From: Rhyzopertha dominica
Taxonomy: Eukaryota; Arthropoda; Insecta; Coleoptera; Bostrichidae
Direction: 5' to 3'
Assembly: GCA_025024175.1 (NCBI GenBank)
Contig: QCXZ01000041.1
Coordinates: forward strand, 44,015,786-44,079,785
Length of the DNA stretch: 64,000 bases
Each line of letters begins with the position of its first letter. The first letter of the stretch is position 1. The notes under the pieces are model-generated. The model was not told the origin of the DNA, did not search any database, and saw only the letters and a program-made list of their open reading frames with translations. Of this stretch, positions 35,157-47,085 are shown piece after piece. The position numbers and the translations under genes were made by a program.

Positions 35157-38148
35157 AGACTAATAACTTTTTGTCAGCGTTTTCAACAGACAGCGATCTT
35201 TCCGAGAAAATATTATCCTGGGACTAACATGTTTAAAATAAAATAATATCTCCTCTGACAGTTATTAGGAACTGCATTTCCTAAATACAGTATTGATAAA
35301 AAGTTTCTTAATGTAGTACACATGCATAAACTAATTACTTACACTATTACACGTCGCCTACACCTTACGCCGCCTCTGAATAAAGACTTTCGATTTTAAG
35401 TAAACCTATAGAAAAGTATCGAGTATATTAGCAGGTCTTGCGGGCCATTAAATTTGCCTTCTTCGCTCTATTCAGCGGTTTAAGAATGCCCTGTTGAGCT
35501 TATTTCTCACATTTTTAGTATAATGTAAAGAGGCGCCATTCTGCTGGACTTGTAGTATGGGTTAGGTATATCTTCTTGATTAGGATATAAAATAGCTAAA
35601 GTACTGTCTTCGTTAAGATCGCAGAAGGCACTTACGGATATAACAATCAAGATAAAAGCTAACAAATAGACTTTTTGTAAAATGCCAAGCTTTCGAAATA
35701 ATGCTTAAAAACAACAACAAAGCAAAAGCAACGTACCTACTTAGTTTTAATGGTGAGATTACGTACAAAATGTCGTAGTCAATTTCACGATGATAAAATT
35801 GGCTTTAAACCCTTTTTGTGTCGCCCATGAACTTTATATTGATTTATAAAGTTGGAATTCCCCTAGTGGAAATAGTGACAAAATATACATATAATTATTA
35901 CTTAGGTTAGAAATGGCAGTTAAAGGAATTATGTGTCACCGTAAAAATGTTTCAGATAAAGCAAAGATCTTAGTTGTAGACCACAGTAGAAATGAGAATA
36001 TTTTCAAAATTACAACAAGAAAATCTATTTTATTTCTGTACATCGAAAGATGACTAATTATTAACTACAATTAGGCATCACTAGTTAATTAATTAATTAG
36101 TTAATTTTCATTAATAGTACGAGTAGCATTAAGGTACCGCAGCGTATTTCATGGTAAGGCTTATTGATTCGTTGTTATGGTGACGACCTGCAAAAACTAC
36201 CTTTCTCCATGGACAAGATTTGCAAGGGCAGAGAGGATTTTAGACTTATGATTGCCTGATTACTTCGTTGATTAACGTATGTGAGTTTGTGGGTGATTTT
36301 TGGCTGGCTTACTGTGTAAGTAACGTATGAGGCCTATAATTATAAGATTCCCGAATGTCTAGCGATCGGTGGCACCAAAATTTGAGCTAAGATAAACTAG
36401 AAGCGTCGTTTTTGTTTGTTGTTCTTAAAAAATCTGACTGCTTAGATCAATTTTAGGTTATCAATCTAAATTTCTAATTCTTGAATTTAAATCTGTATGG
36501 TCCAATAAATCGTTGCTTATTAGAAAACATCTACATAATCAGCTATTATAGGCGTATGGGCAGATTCCTATAATAGTATTGTGTTTTGGTATACCTCTTC
36601 ATTTCAAAGTCCTGAGGGTGAAACGAGACAAAGTCAGCCGATTGCAATTCACAAGAATTAAAATCAGCACAAAATACTGTTTTCCAATAATATTCACTTT
36701 CTTCTGCTTCCTCTTTTAACATCTTAAGAAATAACACGTTATAAAATCAGCAACACCTATAATAAGCTACATGCATTAGTTAAAAATGCATCACATTTTC
36801 ATGTGAATTTTACAATTTGATATAAAACGTTTTGTCCAGGAAAAGTTTTGACTCTTTTCAAGATTTTTTATTGATTTCGAAACTATAACATCCACGTTTA
36901 GTTGCATACAACTAATCTGCTTGCGAAAGATTTTTCTTATACCTTTTCACCTCAACATTTTCATTAAATCTTTCCGCCTTTCAGTAAACATTTTCCTTGC
37001 GTTCCATTATAGTCTCCGTGCCCCCTTCTAACGGGCTAACCGTTGAGGGCGACAAAGACGCCATAGAGGATCGACGCCGGCCTGGGAGAGTCGTTTATGC
37101 GGTGTCTACCGGATTATAAAGGGGCATACGCTGGGACATCATTAGCCAACAATGTCGTCATGTTAGCCAGATTATTGCCGGGGCCCTCCATTTGCTTTAT
37201 TGCGTTTCAGTTCTTAATTCGAAACCGCCGTAGTGTAGTCGCGGCCACCCCTCGGATACCACGCCACTTCGAATGAATTTTCCCAACCCTCGCCATCAAT
37301 TTCTAACACGCTGTTTGAATGTTTGAAAACGTGATTTATTGTTTAAAAAGGAGATATTGGAAGCGAATTTCTTATTAATGTTGCAGCTGTAACTAAACCT
37401 AGATAATTACACCAGGAGGATTCATAGTGCTGCTTTCTTCTGTTCCAACTACAATGGTTTAGAGGTTGGGTATGGAGACTATGGAATCAAAGCTTAGGCA
37501 TATTTATTTTATTCGGATACACTATCATACTGTATACTGTTAGGACGTACATGTTCGAAAGCTGCAGATTTCTGACTTAATTTTTTTTTCATTTAAACAT
37601 TGCAATTTTAACACTACTAGTTCATTAAACCATAATGTTGCGCAGACTAGCACTGAAAACAACTGCTTAGCTACCACCTTCGCTCGGATCTCACTTGATT
37701 CGCTTTTCTAATTCAAAACTTCACACTTTATACTTCAGACTTGCCATGCGCCAGCCCACCGCAATCTTTCTAGCCGTTTCTACTCGTAGAAGGACATCTT
37801 GCTACCGCTTCGGTTACATTCCATACTGGAATGCGGTATTCTGTTAACTCCACATCTGCATGCCTGCAACCCTGGTCCCCAGATAGCACAGATCATCCGT
37901 TAGCATGTTATAGTACTATAAGTGCTTTTGGCTTAAAATTACTCTGTGATATTAGAAAGTGACAAAAGTTAATATTCTCCACAGCTAAATGTTTCCAGTA
38001 AAGTTTTAGCAGTTTGTAAACAGAATTCAGTATCTTCTGGCAAATATACTACATATGTCTTAAATCTTCTATAAAATATTGTTTTGCACGATGCACACGC
38101 AAAATTGAGGTCGTCGCATCGCTCTTCTAGACAATTATGCTCGATCGC

Positions 38149-38870
38149 CAAAATTTTTTTCCTACTCTTCGTTAGCAGAAGTTAAATGATGCAAAAATAA
38201 TCAATTAAACAACACAACTGAGAAACAAGTAAAGTTATTAATCGAACAAAGAATGGTAACCTACACCAAGATAAAAGAATAACTATACTCTACCTCAGTT
38301 TGCAAGAGGCTGATACAACATACAAGATGAGCTGCAATGTTCAAGATTAAAATGCACAAGTATATGTCTCTACCCATTTCCGGAAATTATAAAGAAGGTG
38401 ATAACCCTAAACGGCCAGTTCTCGGAATCTAAGTAACCTTTGTTGTTCTGCATACACCCAACGTTTCGTGTTCGTTTGGCTTAACATGCCGCCCGCCTTG
38501 ATAGCCAAATTTTTCTTCTTTTTCTTCGTTAGTAGAAGTTTTAACTTTCTTTAAGTTTTAGCCTTTAGAATGAAGTTAACTTAACACCGTATATTGAACT
38601 TGTTTACATCAAACATAAATAAACAACCACACAACACAACAGAAAAAATAAGTAAAGTTATTAGTCGAACAAAAAATGATAACCTACGACAGTGCTCAAG
38701 ATAAAAGATGAACCGTACTCTACCGCGGTTTGCAAGGCACCGACGCAAGATATAAGATGAACGCACTGTGTCCCGAAAACCCTAAAGAAAGTGATAACCT
38801 AACCCTAAACGGTCACTTCTTGAATCCAGGATAATCTTTATTCCTCTGCACTCACTTAACGTTTATATAA
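38149..38870 (+). repeat. Diverged direct duplication, about 350-bp units
   Basis: Unit 1 (38149-38480) and unit 2 (38504-38870) share, in order, CTTCGTTAG.AGAAGTT, AACACAAC.GA.AAA, AAGTAAAGTTATTA.TCGAACAAA, AAGATAAAAGA, TACTCTACC..GGTTTGCAAG and CCCTAAACGG. Small indels throughout; non-coding. Confidence 0.75.
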
Positions 38871-39156
38871 CAACTGCTTACCATATAGTTTGTAACAAGC
38901 CAGCAGGCACAAATTTTAACTGTAAAACTAAATAAAGTGTTGTTTTCTGATCCGTTAGTGCAAAAAAGGAACCGGGTATTTTACAGGGTTTCCTAGCCTA
39001 GAAATTGTAAACAACTAAATTGTGGTGCTGCAAAGGGAGACGAACTAAGATTGACTGTGTAGGCTTTCAATTTACGAAAAATAATTAAGTTTATAAAGCA
39101 ATGTCTGAAAGTCGGTGACCGCAAAAAACGTAATTGTGTGTCGTCGTACAAAAAAA

Positions 39157-40802
39157 TTATTGTTATTACTTACCTTTGAAAGGAAAATAAAAACGTAAAT
39201 TGTAGTAATATCTTTATAAAACCATCAATTTCATGGCTATAACATGATCCGCAACCTTAAGTCCGTATATTTTGCTTATTGTAGCTTGCCAGCAGTTACA
39301 ATAAGACAGCAGAAAGAATTAAGAAATTAATCATTTACAGAATTCCTGTACAAACAGACTGCACTCGATGAAAGTAAGGGTTAAACTGAATTCACTTGCG
39401 AAGATGTTAGGCATGTATTCTAACACAACGCAAAGACAGTTTCCTGTAAATAGCAATTATCCTAGCTTTTTACAAAATTATAGGAAACAATCGATTTGGG
39501 CTACAATCAAATAATACAGCTGACGCTGTATTGTACAGTTAGACAATATTACAAATTCCCATCTTGGTATCAAATAATGTTTAAATCACATTAAATAAAT
39601 GTGACAATTATTAATTAAATAAACACTTATCATTGGAAACAAATCAAGTAGTTACTCCTTACTACCAGTTTTAAAACTGATTATTTCTTCCAGCTTTACT
39701 TATGTAAGATTAGTTTTATATGAGCATTATGATAACTACTTTTTAACTAGTTATATATAACACATTTTGTATTTATTCCAACACTTCCATTTGTATTAAT
39801 GGGCTAAAGTGATATATTCAAGCCCGGAGAACACGAACTTGTACAGCAATTTATCAACTATCATTACTGTTTAGGCCTCCATATACCTAAATGGTTATTA
39901 CATTTTCCAAGTCTCTGGAAAGTTACTGCTTCCTCTAAACACACCCTCTCCATAGTGACGACCCATTTTATTGATCACCAACAGGGGTCTCCGAGAGACA
40001 GGGCTAGATGTTACTACCCCTTAGTCACTTTATACGAATTTGAGCTCTCGCTTCCCGCGAACTTATCACGCGTCCACCTGACTACTTTTTTTATTTAGAT
40101 AATGGGCGTCCAACAGCCAAATAAATGTGCGCTAACTGAATGTCGCAGCGCAATAAAAAACTTGTTTTATTTAACCCACTAAATTAAACAGTGCAAATGA
40201 ATTCATTTTAATTTAATGCTAATAATTATTATAAAAATGTACATGTTGTCTCATTCAGGCGCCTCTTAGGAAAGTGAACACAACGATTGCTTTGACAGAT
40301 ACTTGTCATCTATCGGTTGTCGAATTAATTGATATATTTTAATAAGAGAACAGACGTGGGAGTGTATATTTTCACCATGTGCTGCAGTTGTGTAGTTTGT
40401 TTTGTAGGATAATTAACTTTAAGTTTGCAGAAAGCTCACATATCGCAGCTATGGGATGACACGGTCTTTTTTAGGCAATGTACAGTAGTTGTGACTGCAG
40501 CAAGCCTGTGGTGGATTAGTGGATGTTTTTAGCCTGTTACAATGGTAAAATTCACAGTTAGGATCTGCACTAAGTGGCAGTGACGTTAGCTGCACTTCAC
40601 ATAGCACTGTACAATGAAGTACAGGTTACCACAAGCCTACCCCCCAAGTTATTGTTATTGCTTAGATTTGAAAAGAAAATACAACTGTAAATTTTTGGAA
40701 GATCTTCATAAAACCATCAATTTCGTGGATATATCTTGATCCGCAACCTTCAGTACATTGTGTACTTTGCCAGCAGTTACAAAAAGCCGGCACAAAATTA
40801 AC
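39157..40802 (+). repeat. Direct repeat pair 39157-39325 / 40649-40802
   Basis: Shared blocks: TTATTGTTATT, CATAAAACCATCAATTTC.TGG, TGATCCGCAACCTT and GCCAGCAGTTACAA. The copies are about 1.5 kb apart in the same orientation; intervening DNA is unassigned. They could be the two ends of a very old element or an old segmental duplication. Confidence 0.6.
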
Positions 40803-41735
40803 GCCTCCCTCGCTGTATGAATTATTTATAGAAACCCTATATAAGAATCAACTGCATCTAACTCCGCAACATTTATTTTATAGAGACCAGTTTTTGTAAT
40901 AAAAGTTGTATTATTATAAATGAGCGTCCCAGAGAATATTTTAATTGTTCTACTTATTTTTACAAATTCGTTGGTTCTTCTCAATATAATTATTGTGGTG
41001 CTGTTTACGATTTGTTTGTACATTATAAACAATAGAAGAATGATACAGATAAAAGAGATATCGTGGTTAAACGTGGCAAATAAAAGGCTTCTATATATAA
41101 GGCTTGTCTCTACTACAAAATCATTATTTATTCTAAACCTTACATCTATTCAGAAAATTATCATTTTGGACTATATGCACAATGATAGTATTGGGCGATG
41201 GAACCCACTGTCTATCAATTTTCATAAAATACAGTTTTTCTCAAGAGCGTTTATTTATAATTTAACAAAACTATGGAATTTTGTAATCTCATCTTCCTTT
41301 GAAAGTTTGTTTTCATATGGGTCGAGAAACAACAACATTGTTGTGTAGTTAGTACGATACAAGTTATAGGGGTTATTTATATAATGCGCAGGTATATGGT
41401 CGGCAATTTCATTTCACTTTATTATTTATATTTATCATATTATTATTTATTTCAAATGGATTGAATTAAACATAACCATTACACGTTCGGCAGATGCTGA
41501 CGAATATGGTAGTACAAAGACGTACTCCGCAATCTTTATCTAGTCAGGAAAGATTTCAGGCTTAAATTATTTACTGCCACTGCTTATTTAATTTGAGTTT
41601 ATCTTCTCCGATAGATATATTTGGAAATAACAAAATTTGGGTATATAACGCCGTTATTCTGGTTTGAAGGCTTTCGTGGTTGTTGTCAATAAGATGTGGT
41701 TATCCGGGCTGGTTATCATATTGCTTGTTTGGTCT

Positions 41736-41771
41736 TGACGTTTCGACACTCATATCGGTTTCTTCCTTAGA
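41736..41771 (-). ncRNA. Decayed hammerhead-like motif (PLE 2 tail)
   Basis: Minus: CTAAGGA (one change from CUGAGGA), A, GAAAC-loop-GTGTC (one broken pair), GAAA, CGTC. Matches the layout of 1404-1438 and 44729-44763. Confidence 0.5.
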
Positions 41772-41829
41772 AGAGCTCTGAAACTGAAGTGTCCTAGTCT
41801 GCTCAATCTCGGTTGTAATTGAGCGGACT

Positions 41830-42200
41830 CTTCTGGATTTCGATGGTTAGGCTAGAAACCTGCTTCTCTTGGCAGCATTTGTGCCTCCTTGAATTTGATG
41901 ATGTGGCGAGTATCTATTCGGCGTTCTGCCATAGCCGACCTGTCACATTGCCCGTTTCTGATATATTCCTTGATCCTCGTGTTGATGTGCCTTTGGTCGA
42001 TATAAACTTTTCCACAGCTGCATGGAATGCACCCTGTGTTTGTGGCTCCTCAGGCGCCGAACGATATTTCGGAAAAACGTTAGCTATCTTTCCCGAGGTG
42101 CATAAGATGGTGTCTTCTTAGCAACCGTCCGATCTTATCTGTACATCCACTGATGTAGGACAGGTATGCTGCAGCAATGTGTTCTTCTGGTTCCTCCGCG
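41830..42200 (-). pseudogene. PLE GIY-YIG endonuclease fragment
   Basis: YISGCTDKIGRLLRRHH, then GCIPCSCGKVYIDQRHINTR, IKEYIRNGQCDRSAMAERR and HIIKFKEAQMLPREAGF-stop. CSCGKVYI(G) is the PLE-type Cys-rich endonuclease start; here YIG reads YID. Downstream only NHRNPEESAQLQPRLS remains of the EAIEIQK..NYNRD.G helix, with a deletion. Confidence 0.82.
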
Positions 42201-42280
42201 TAGATGTTCTAATTCCCCTTATAGGTGGTCTAGTTCGCTGATTAGCTTCGCTTATTTTTTATCAGCGTGTTGATGGCGCC

Positions 42281-42600
42281 TTATTTTTGGGCGAGGTAAT
42301 GATGTGAACCTGTATGAAGATAGCGATCCGTTTGGGTTGGATTCCTATAGTCCTGATGCTTTAGCATGCCGTCTTGTTTTCTTGTCAATATCACATTCAG
42401 GTAGGGTAGAGTGTCATTGGTATCCATCGCCATCGTGAATTGTATGCCGCTGTGGATGCTGTCTAGATGGTTCAGGAACCCCTTTATCGTACGTTCTCCA
42501 TGAGGCCAGACGGTGAAAGAGTCCTCCACGTATCTAAACCAACACTTAGGTTTAAGGCGAGTCGATGTAGCTATATCGAAGGCTTCCTAGTAAACGTTGG
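42281..42600 (-). pseudogene. PLE RT fragment (motifs B-C and thumb)
   Basis: PPSPLITNVY-stop-EAFDIATSTRLKPKCWFRYVEDSF and then FLNHLDSIHSGIQFTM, LPYLNVILTRK and RNPTQTDRYLHTGSHH. DRYLHTGSHH is diagnostic of PLE RTs. The catalytic YVDD has become YVED, and a Met codon after NVY reads as a stop. The longest frame (42281-42529) opens at MEDSF inside motif C. Confidence 0.85.
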
Positions 42601-42640
42601 TTATCAGCGGAGAAGGCGGTTACCTTGTGCCTGAAATATA

Positions 42641-44264
42641 TTTTCTTCAAGTTCTAGGAGGAATGGCCATTTAACATTATTTCATACTATTATTAATTTA
42701 TAACGGGCATTTATAAAAGCAGTTAAAGCAAGCAGGTGGTAGTTCTTGTCATCGGGAACGTATGTCGCGGTGCTGGTGTAACAAAATGAACTGTCACCTG
42801 ACTGATAACTTGTGGCGATTGTCAAACAACTTTACACAGATATTGTAGCCGTTCCGCAATTTGCAAACTTTTTTTGCAGAACCTACGGTATTAGTCGCAT
42901 GTAACAGCAAGACAGCGTCCTATGTTAGCTGCGCAATAAAAGACGATTACGTGAAACGAACCAAACTTCAAATGTTAATCAAAGTATACAAAAAAATTAC
43001 ACGACAAGTGCTACGTTTGTGTTAGAAAGAGAAACCCCGTTTTTTTATGTACGCCCCTTCCATAAACGTAGATTGATCGTGGACGACCAATTTCCAGATC
43101 TTATAAACTACAACTTTTCTTGTGATAATTATTAAATCCAAAGTGTATGTAACCACCTGCGAATATTATAGAAGTTACTAGCCAAAGAATTGTGGCGGCA
43201 TTCTAAGAGATTACTTAAAACGCTCGTTAATCTTCAACATATGCTTAAAAAGGTATTATTTGGGTTCATCTCACAATGGGTATAACATTAATCACTTCTC
43301 CCATGAAGAAAAACTAGCATAATCAATTTCGTTCGTAAACCTTTCCACGGGCTCTAAAATTTGTATAATTATTTCATATTACCGTCTTGCCTAATTGACC
43401 GCGAATTTGCGTCGTCCCAACACACTCATCGGTGTTACGGACCTTTTTTTCAGCGGGACCATTAATAATTGACGGCGTACACGCAGATTTCGGATCCTTG
43501 GCTTTCAGGAGGCGTGTGCCATGATTTATTCAAAGAGATACGCACTTGTGTGTGTGTGTGCTGGAAGTGAATACGGTGCGCGTCCCACTCCTGACGTAGT
43601 TGTATCCTACTTCTGATGTGTTCGGAGGGGAGAGTTTCGATTGACGCCGTTGTAACTTCAAAGCAATAGGTGCGGCCGTATAAGCGCTGTAATGCGCTCT
43701 GGAAACGATTTTATTACACACAAAAAAGCCCTCACAACGGGAAAGTTTAGTACAAGATCCCCAGGATGTACTGTACAGGGCTCGAACCGCCATTTTTTTC
43801 GTTCGGTTTTCGTTCTGATTCAAATAAAAAATATATATTTATAGCGGTTCTTATCCGAGTGATTTTTAGACTATTTCATTTGAATCTACTTAAAAAAGAT
43901 TGAAACAACAGGTGGAGAAGAAGAGTAAGTGTGCTAACGCGGATGTTTGAATATGCACTTTACCTAGGGTGACCACACGTCCGGAAAATTCGTAGATAAA
44001 TCCGGAGTCCGCGCGGAAATGCAACAATATGTAAAGTGCCCGGAATTTTGATGATAATAAACATTAATAAGTAAAATCACATAAACACCATAATAAGCCC
44101 GTTAAAAGATCGTCATCGGCCATCATCAGTATGCGTACGTACTTCGTTTTGGAAAGTGCCCCTGATGGTAGCAACCACAGATCTACAAAACTATTCTCTT
44201 TCGTTATACAGTATCACGATTGGAAGATAGGAGGTTCCGGAATACACATTAAATATTTAGAGTT
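42641..44264. other. Gene-free; a (TG)n run and a G+C-richer block
   Basis: A (TG)7-8 run at 43546-43560. 43430-43830 is less A+T-rich with a 97-codon minus frame lacking motifs. 43970-44040 has TAGGGTGACCACACGTCC and a short inverted CACTTTAC/GTAAAGTG pair, possibly a transposon end. Confidence 0.45.
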
Positions 44265-44319
44265 GACATGTTGTTTTCCGGGTTGCTTTCCACGTTGCTT
44301 ATTTGATCTGGATAGCTAA

Positions 44320-44704
44320 CGCCTTTCCAAAAATATCGTTCGACGACTGAGGTGTTACAAACGCTGGGTGTGCATAGATTTACATCGTCCAAACCGGAAG
44401 GCACATCAGCACAAGAATTAAGGAGCACATCAGGGACACCAGAGATCGGCAATATGATAGGTCAGCTGTAGCAGAACACCGAATGGAGACTGGCCACTTC
44501 ATCAAATTCGAGGGGGCACAAATGCTGTCAAGGGAAGCGAGATTCTGGCCGAGACTGTACAACGAAGCCATCGAAATCCAGAAGAATTCGCACAATTATA
44601 ACCGAGACCGAGGCATCGAACTACCTGGAATCTGGAAACCGATCATGCGTAGCAATGCCCACGCATCAGTGAACCCGATGAGTATAAATACCGGAGCGGA
44701 CTAG
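44320..44704 (+). pseudogene. PLE GIY-YIG endonuclease, lightly damaged
   Basis: Two frames join to give KISFDD-stop-GVTNAGC, a short deletion over the Cys cluster, then IYIVQTGRHISTRIKEHIRD, DRSAVAEHRMETGHFIKFEG and FWPRLYNEAIEIQKNSHNYNRDRGIELPGIWKPI, stop at 44702-44704. YIG reads YIV. The catalytic helix Glu (EAIEIQK) and NYNRD..G..L are intact. The frame from about 44393 to the stop is uninterrupted. Confidence 0.85.
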
Positions 44705-44728
44705 AACACTCCAGTTTCAGAGCTACTT

Positions 44729-44763
44729 CTGAGTAAGACACCGACATGAGTGTCGAAACGTCA
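44729..44763 (+). ncRNA. Hammerhead-like ribozyme motif (PLE 3 tail)
   Basis: CTGAGTA (one change from CUGAGGA), A, then a perfect 5-bp stem GACAC-CGACATGA-GTGTC, GAAA, CGTC. A15.1-C and G-U16.1 leave the palindrome ACGT with no loop, so stem III could form only between two copies. This would suit the dimer-type hammerheads of PLE tandem repeats. Confidence 0.6.
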
Positions 44764-44904
44764 AGATCAAATAAGCAACGTGTAAAGCAACCCGGAAAAC
44801 AACATGCCATCGATAACAACCATCAAAGCCTTCAAACCAAATTCTCTTACAACGAAATATCAGAAACTACATTAAAAGTACTTTAAATACCTATAGATTC
44901 TCCT

Positions 44905-45705
44905 CGAAATTAATAGCATTTTCTTGGGACAACGCAAACTCCTATTTTGGATAAATATGACGCAAAAAAGGAAAATAATATATTTTCAAATTTAAAGCAA
45001 TCGTTAGGTCGTAATATTACAGGTAATCTACATAACTGCATTCAACATGGTGCAGGCGACCTGAAATTTAATGTAGAACCTATAGTTCTAAAACTTTTTT
45101 TTCCATATATACGGTAAGAACGGAAGTGCTAAATTACTTCTGTAACTTTGTAGACATCAATTACATAGACTTGTTGTATCACACAAAAACAAGATGGCTG
45201 CCTCTCTACAGTTAAAGTAGCACTGAGAGCCTATTTTCTTTCCCAAGAGCAGCCCGCAAAGATAATTTTAATTTTAGTTGAAGATGACATTAGTGAAATA
45301 TATTTATTTTTTGCACTCTTTAATGAGTATTTTAAAAACTAGCATACTTCAACTTGAAAGACAAGGCAATTCTGTCATGGAAATAACGGACACTTTAGAA
45401 AATATTAAATCATGTTTAACAGAAAGATAACTTAAAAGTTTTTACCACTTAAAACGAAAGAACTTCTTTCAAAATTACAGAATAACGGAAAATGCAAGAA
45501 ATGTAATTAGTTTAAAGAAGAATATTTTGCAGTTTATTGTTGGATTACTTAAACAAGTGGATGCAAAAGTTTGGAGGAATTTTCTTGTTTTAAATGGATG
45601 CAGTTGGAACCTGAACAAATGTAATCCGAAAACGTTACCCAAAGCATTTACTTCCTACTGGATAAAGTAGTACCTAATATAAATTTAGTAATGTCATACT
45701 AGTGA
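44905..45705 (+). pseudogene. hAT-type transposase remnant
   Basis: Broken frames give KLIAFSWDNANSYFG (the GDNANTNFGG block with the catalytic Asp), IFSNLKQSLGRN, HNCIQHGAGDLKFNVEPIVLKLFF, YTVRTEVLNYFCNFVD, LYHTKTRWL (a signature of hAT-like transposases), YLFFALFNEYF-type remains, LQLERQGNSVMEITDTLENIK and WMQLEPEQ. Several stops and shifts. It starts about 55 bases after the end of PLE 3. The N-terminal BED finger and C-terminal dimerisation domain are not seen. Confidence 0.7.
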
Positions 45706-45710
45706 ATATA

Positions 45711-46094
45711 GTTTTAGTAGATTTTTGCTTCCTCTCACTTGCCCAATGAGCGTTTTAAGTCCATCAGAAAATCCCCGCAAACTGAAAGTCCAGTGAAATA
45801 AAATTACTTTGAATTATTCCTTTTTGTCATATTCTTTTTAGCGCTAAATTAACTAACTACCTCCTCTACCACGTATTTAATAAGATATACATGTCCACGT
45901 CAAGCTTACGAGATTATTAAAGATAAAGCCTCCAGGGATTTTCTTGTTTGTAGCCGGAAACTCGCCAATGGCTTGGAGCTAACTCATTTTTTTATCAGCT
46001 GTATAAATACACTATTTAATTGTAAAAAAAATAATGCCATATTACTAAAAAATTTGTAATACTTCTCTAATAAACAAGAAACATACACAAGCAG
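45711..46094. other. Gene-free; holds dispersed repeat copy 2 (45840-45925)
   Basis: 45840-45925 matches 12497-12580 (AATTAACTA, CGTATTTAA, CATGTCCACGT). Remainder A+T-rich. Confidence 0.5.
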
Positions 46095-47085
46095 AAATGG
46101 AAAGAAGAAGTTAAGAAAAGAAACTGAGTGGAAAAGGAATACACGAGAAGGAAATAAGATGGCTGGTCAAGTAAGTAAGTGGTAAAACAAAAAAAAATGT
46201 TAAAAGGAATGTTGGAAAACCTTGCTTAAATTGCCGGTTAAATGCAATGAAAAAGTTACAGACTTTCAAAGAAGAAAATTCATCAACAATTTGTGGAACG
46301 AAAAAATGCCTATAAACCACAAAAGGCAATTTGTATGTTCTTGCATTAAAGAAACTCCTGTAATTAGAAGGAGAAAACGAACCGGAAATCGAATAGAAAA
46401 ACGAACATGTAGCCTTAAATCCCTCTTTAAAATAAATTCCAGGAAAATACAAGTATGCCAAAAACATTTTTTTACGGACCCTTTCTATTTATTAAACCTT
46501 TACTAGATGTCACTAGAGAAACGTCAGGAGTAGTTTTGAATGCGACCAAAGAGGAAAACAGCCACCGATTAACAAATTTAAGAATGAAGTTTGGAATCTC
46601 ATTATAGCCGAAAAATTGCTAAAAAATATTTAGGTTGCCATATTAATATTTCCAAAATGTATAGGATGTATGAAGAGAAGGGTATCCCACTGAAGATATT
46701 GGACAAGAGTGACTTGACAGTGAAATATTCAACATCGAATTGAATTTGTCGGCTGCCACATCGTCAAATGACACTTGCGATGCATGTGATGAATTTAGCA
46801 TCAATCGAATAGTTTCTGCGCAAGTGCGATAAATTATATAAGCTGAGTATGATACTCATTTGTTGGAAGCTGACATGAGATATAATTTGAAGAAGCTGGA
46901 CAAGCAAACACAAATCAACAATGCCGAAGTTTTAACGATTGACTTACAGAAATATCTGACATGCCCACAATTATCTAATGCACAAGGTTTTTTATAGTTT
47001 GAGGTTGTGTTGCTTGAATTATACTATTTTCGATTTTATAGACAATAATTAATCGCTGGTGGAGGTGGAAACGAAATGTTTGTTA
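46095..47085 (+). pseudogene. Unclassified insect transposase-like gene, first part
   Basis: Broken frames give KKLRKETEWKRNTREGNKMAG, GKPCLNCRL, CNEKVTDFQRRKFINNLWN, RQFVCSCIKETP, SRKIQVCQKHFF, TSGVVLNATKEENSHR, HINISKMYRMYEE, SNDTCDACDEF, THLLEADMRYNLKKLDK and LTIDLQKYLTCPQLS, ending GGGGNEM. This order (Cys-rich start, KI.VC..FF, DTCD.CDE, DLQK.L..P, RG.NE) is familiar from a widespread but poorly named transposon-derived protein family of insects; I cannot place it in a superfamily. The gene is interrupted at about 47085 by PLE 4 and resumes at 48125. Confidence 0.6.

Larger units (their letters stand above)
34070..35165 (+). mobile_element. Penelope-like element 1 (RT thumb + GIY-YIG endonuclease + tail)
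   Basis: 5'-truncated PLE. It keeps the post-catalytic part of the RT, the linker and the whole GIY-YIG endonuclease, then a 3' region with a decayed hammerhead-like hairpin. Only one in-frame stop separates RT and endonuclease. Upstream of about 34085 the homology ends; RT motifs A-C are absent. A different PLE family from the copies at 41661 and 44265. Confidence 0.9.
35166..41660. other. Long gene-free stretch with local duplications
   Basis: No gene recognised. 37015-37320 is a G+C-richer block (TATAAAGGGGC near 37115) that could be conserved non-coding DNA. 38149-38870 is a diverged tandem duplication, and 39157-39325 recurs at 40649-40802. A 142-codon plus-strand frame at 40920-41348 has a hydrophobic first 38 residues but no recognisable family, and I would not call it a gene. 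Confidence 0.45.
41661..42640 (-). mobile_element. Penelope-like element 2 (minus strand)
   Basis: From high to low coordinates: RT motif B (PPSPLITNVY), motif C (WFRYVEDSFTVWPHG; the usual YVDD reads YVED), thumb, linker, GIY-YIG endonuclease, hammerhead-like hairpin, and a 3' end GCCTTCAAACC at 41661. Same family as 44265-44850 and the tail at 1330-1470. Several frame breaks. Confidence 0.88.
44265..44850 (+). mobile_element. Penelope-like element 3, bounded by inverted copies of its tail
   Basis: The plus-strand GIY-YIG region is followed by the hammerhead hairpin and a 3' end GCCTTCAAACC at about 44844. At its 5' side 44265-44308 is the inverted complement of 44765-44808 with 42 of 44 bases matching, including private variants, so the inverted piece came from this same copy. 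Same family as PLE 2. Confidence 0.85.

Noticed and set aside
35900..36130. TTAATTAATTAATTAG tract as a homeodomain cluster or origin
   Set aside because: Simple-sequence A+T DNA; nothing distinguishes it from background.
40920..41348. 142-codon frame with a hydrophobic start
   Set aside because: No recognisable family, A+T-driven composition (Ile/Leu/Phe/Asn-rich) and no neighbouring gene signals.
43770..43800. Minus-strand GGTTCGAGCCC, a Pol III B-box-like word
   Set aside because: The flanks do not form a T stem and there is no A box at the right distance.
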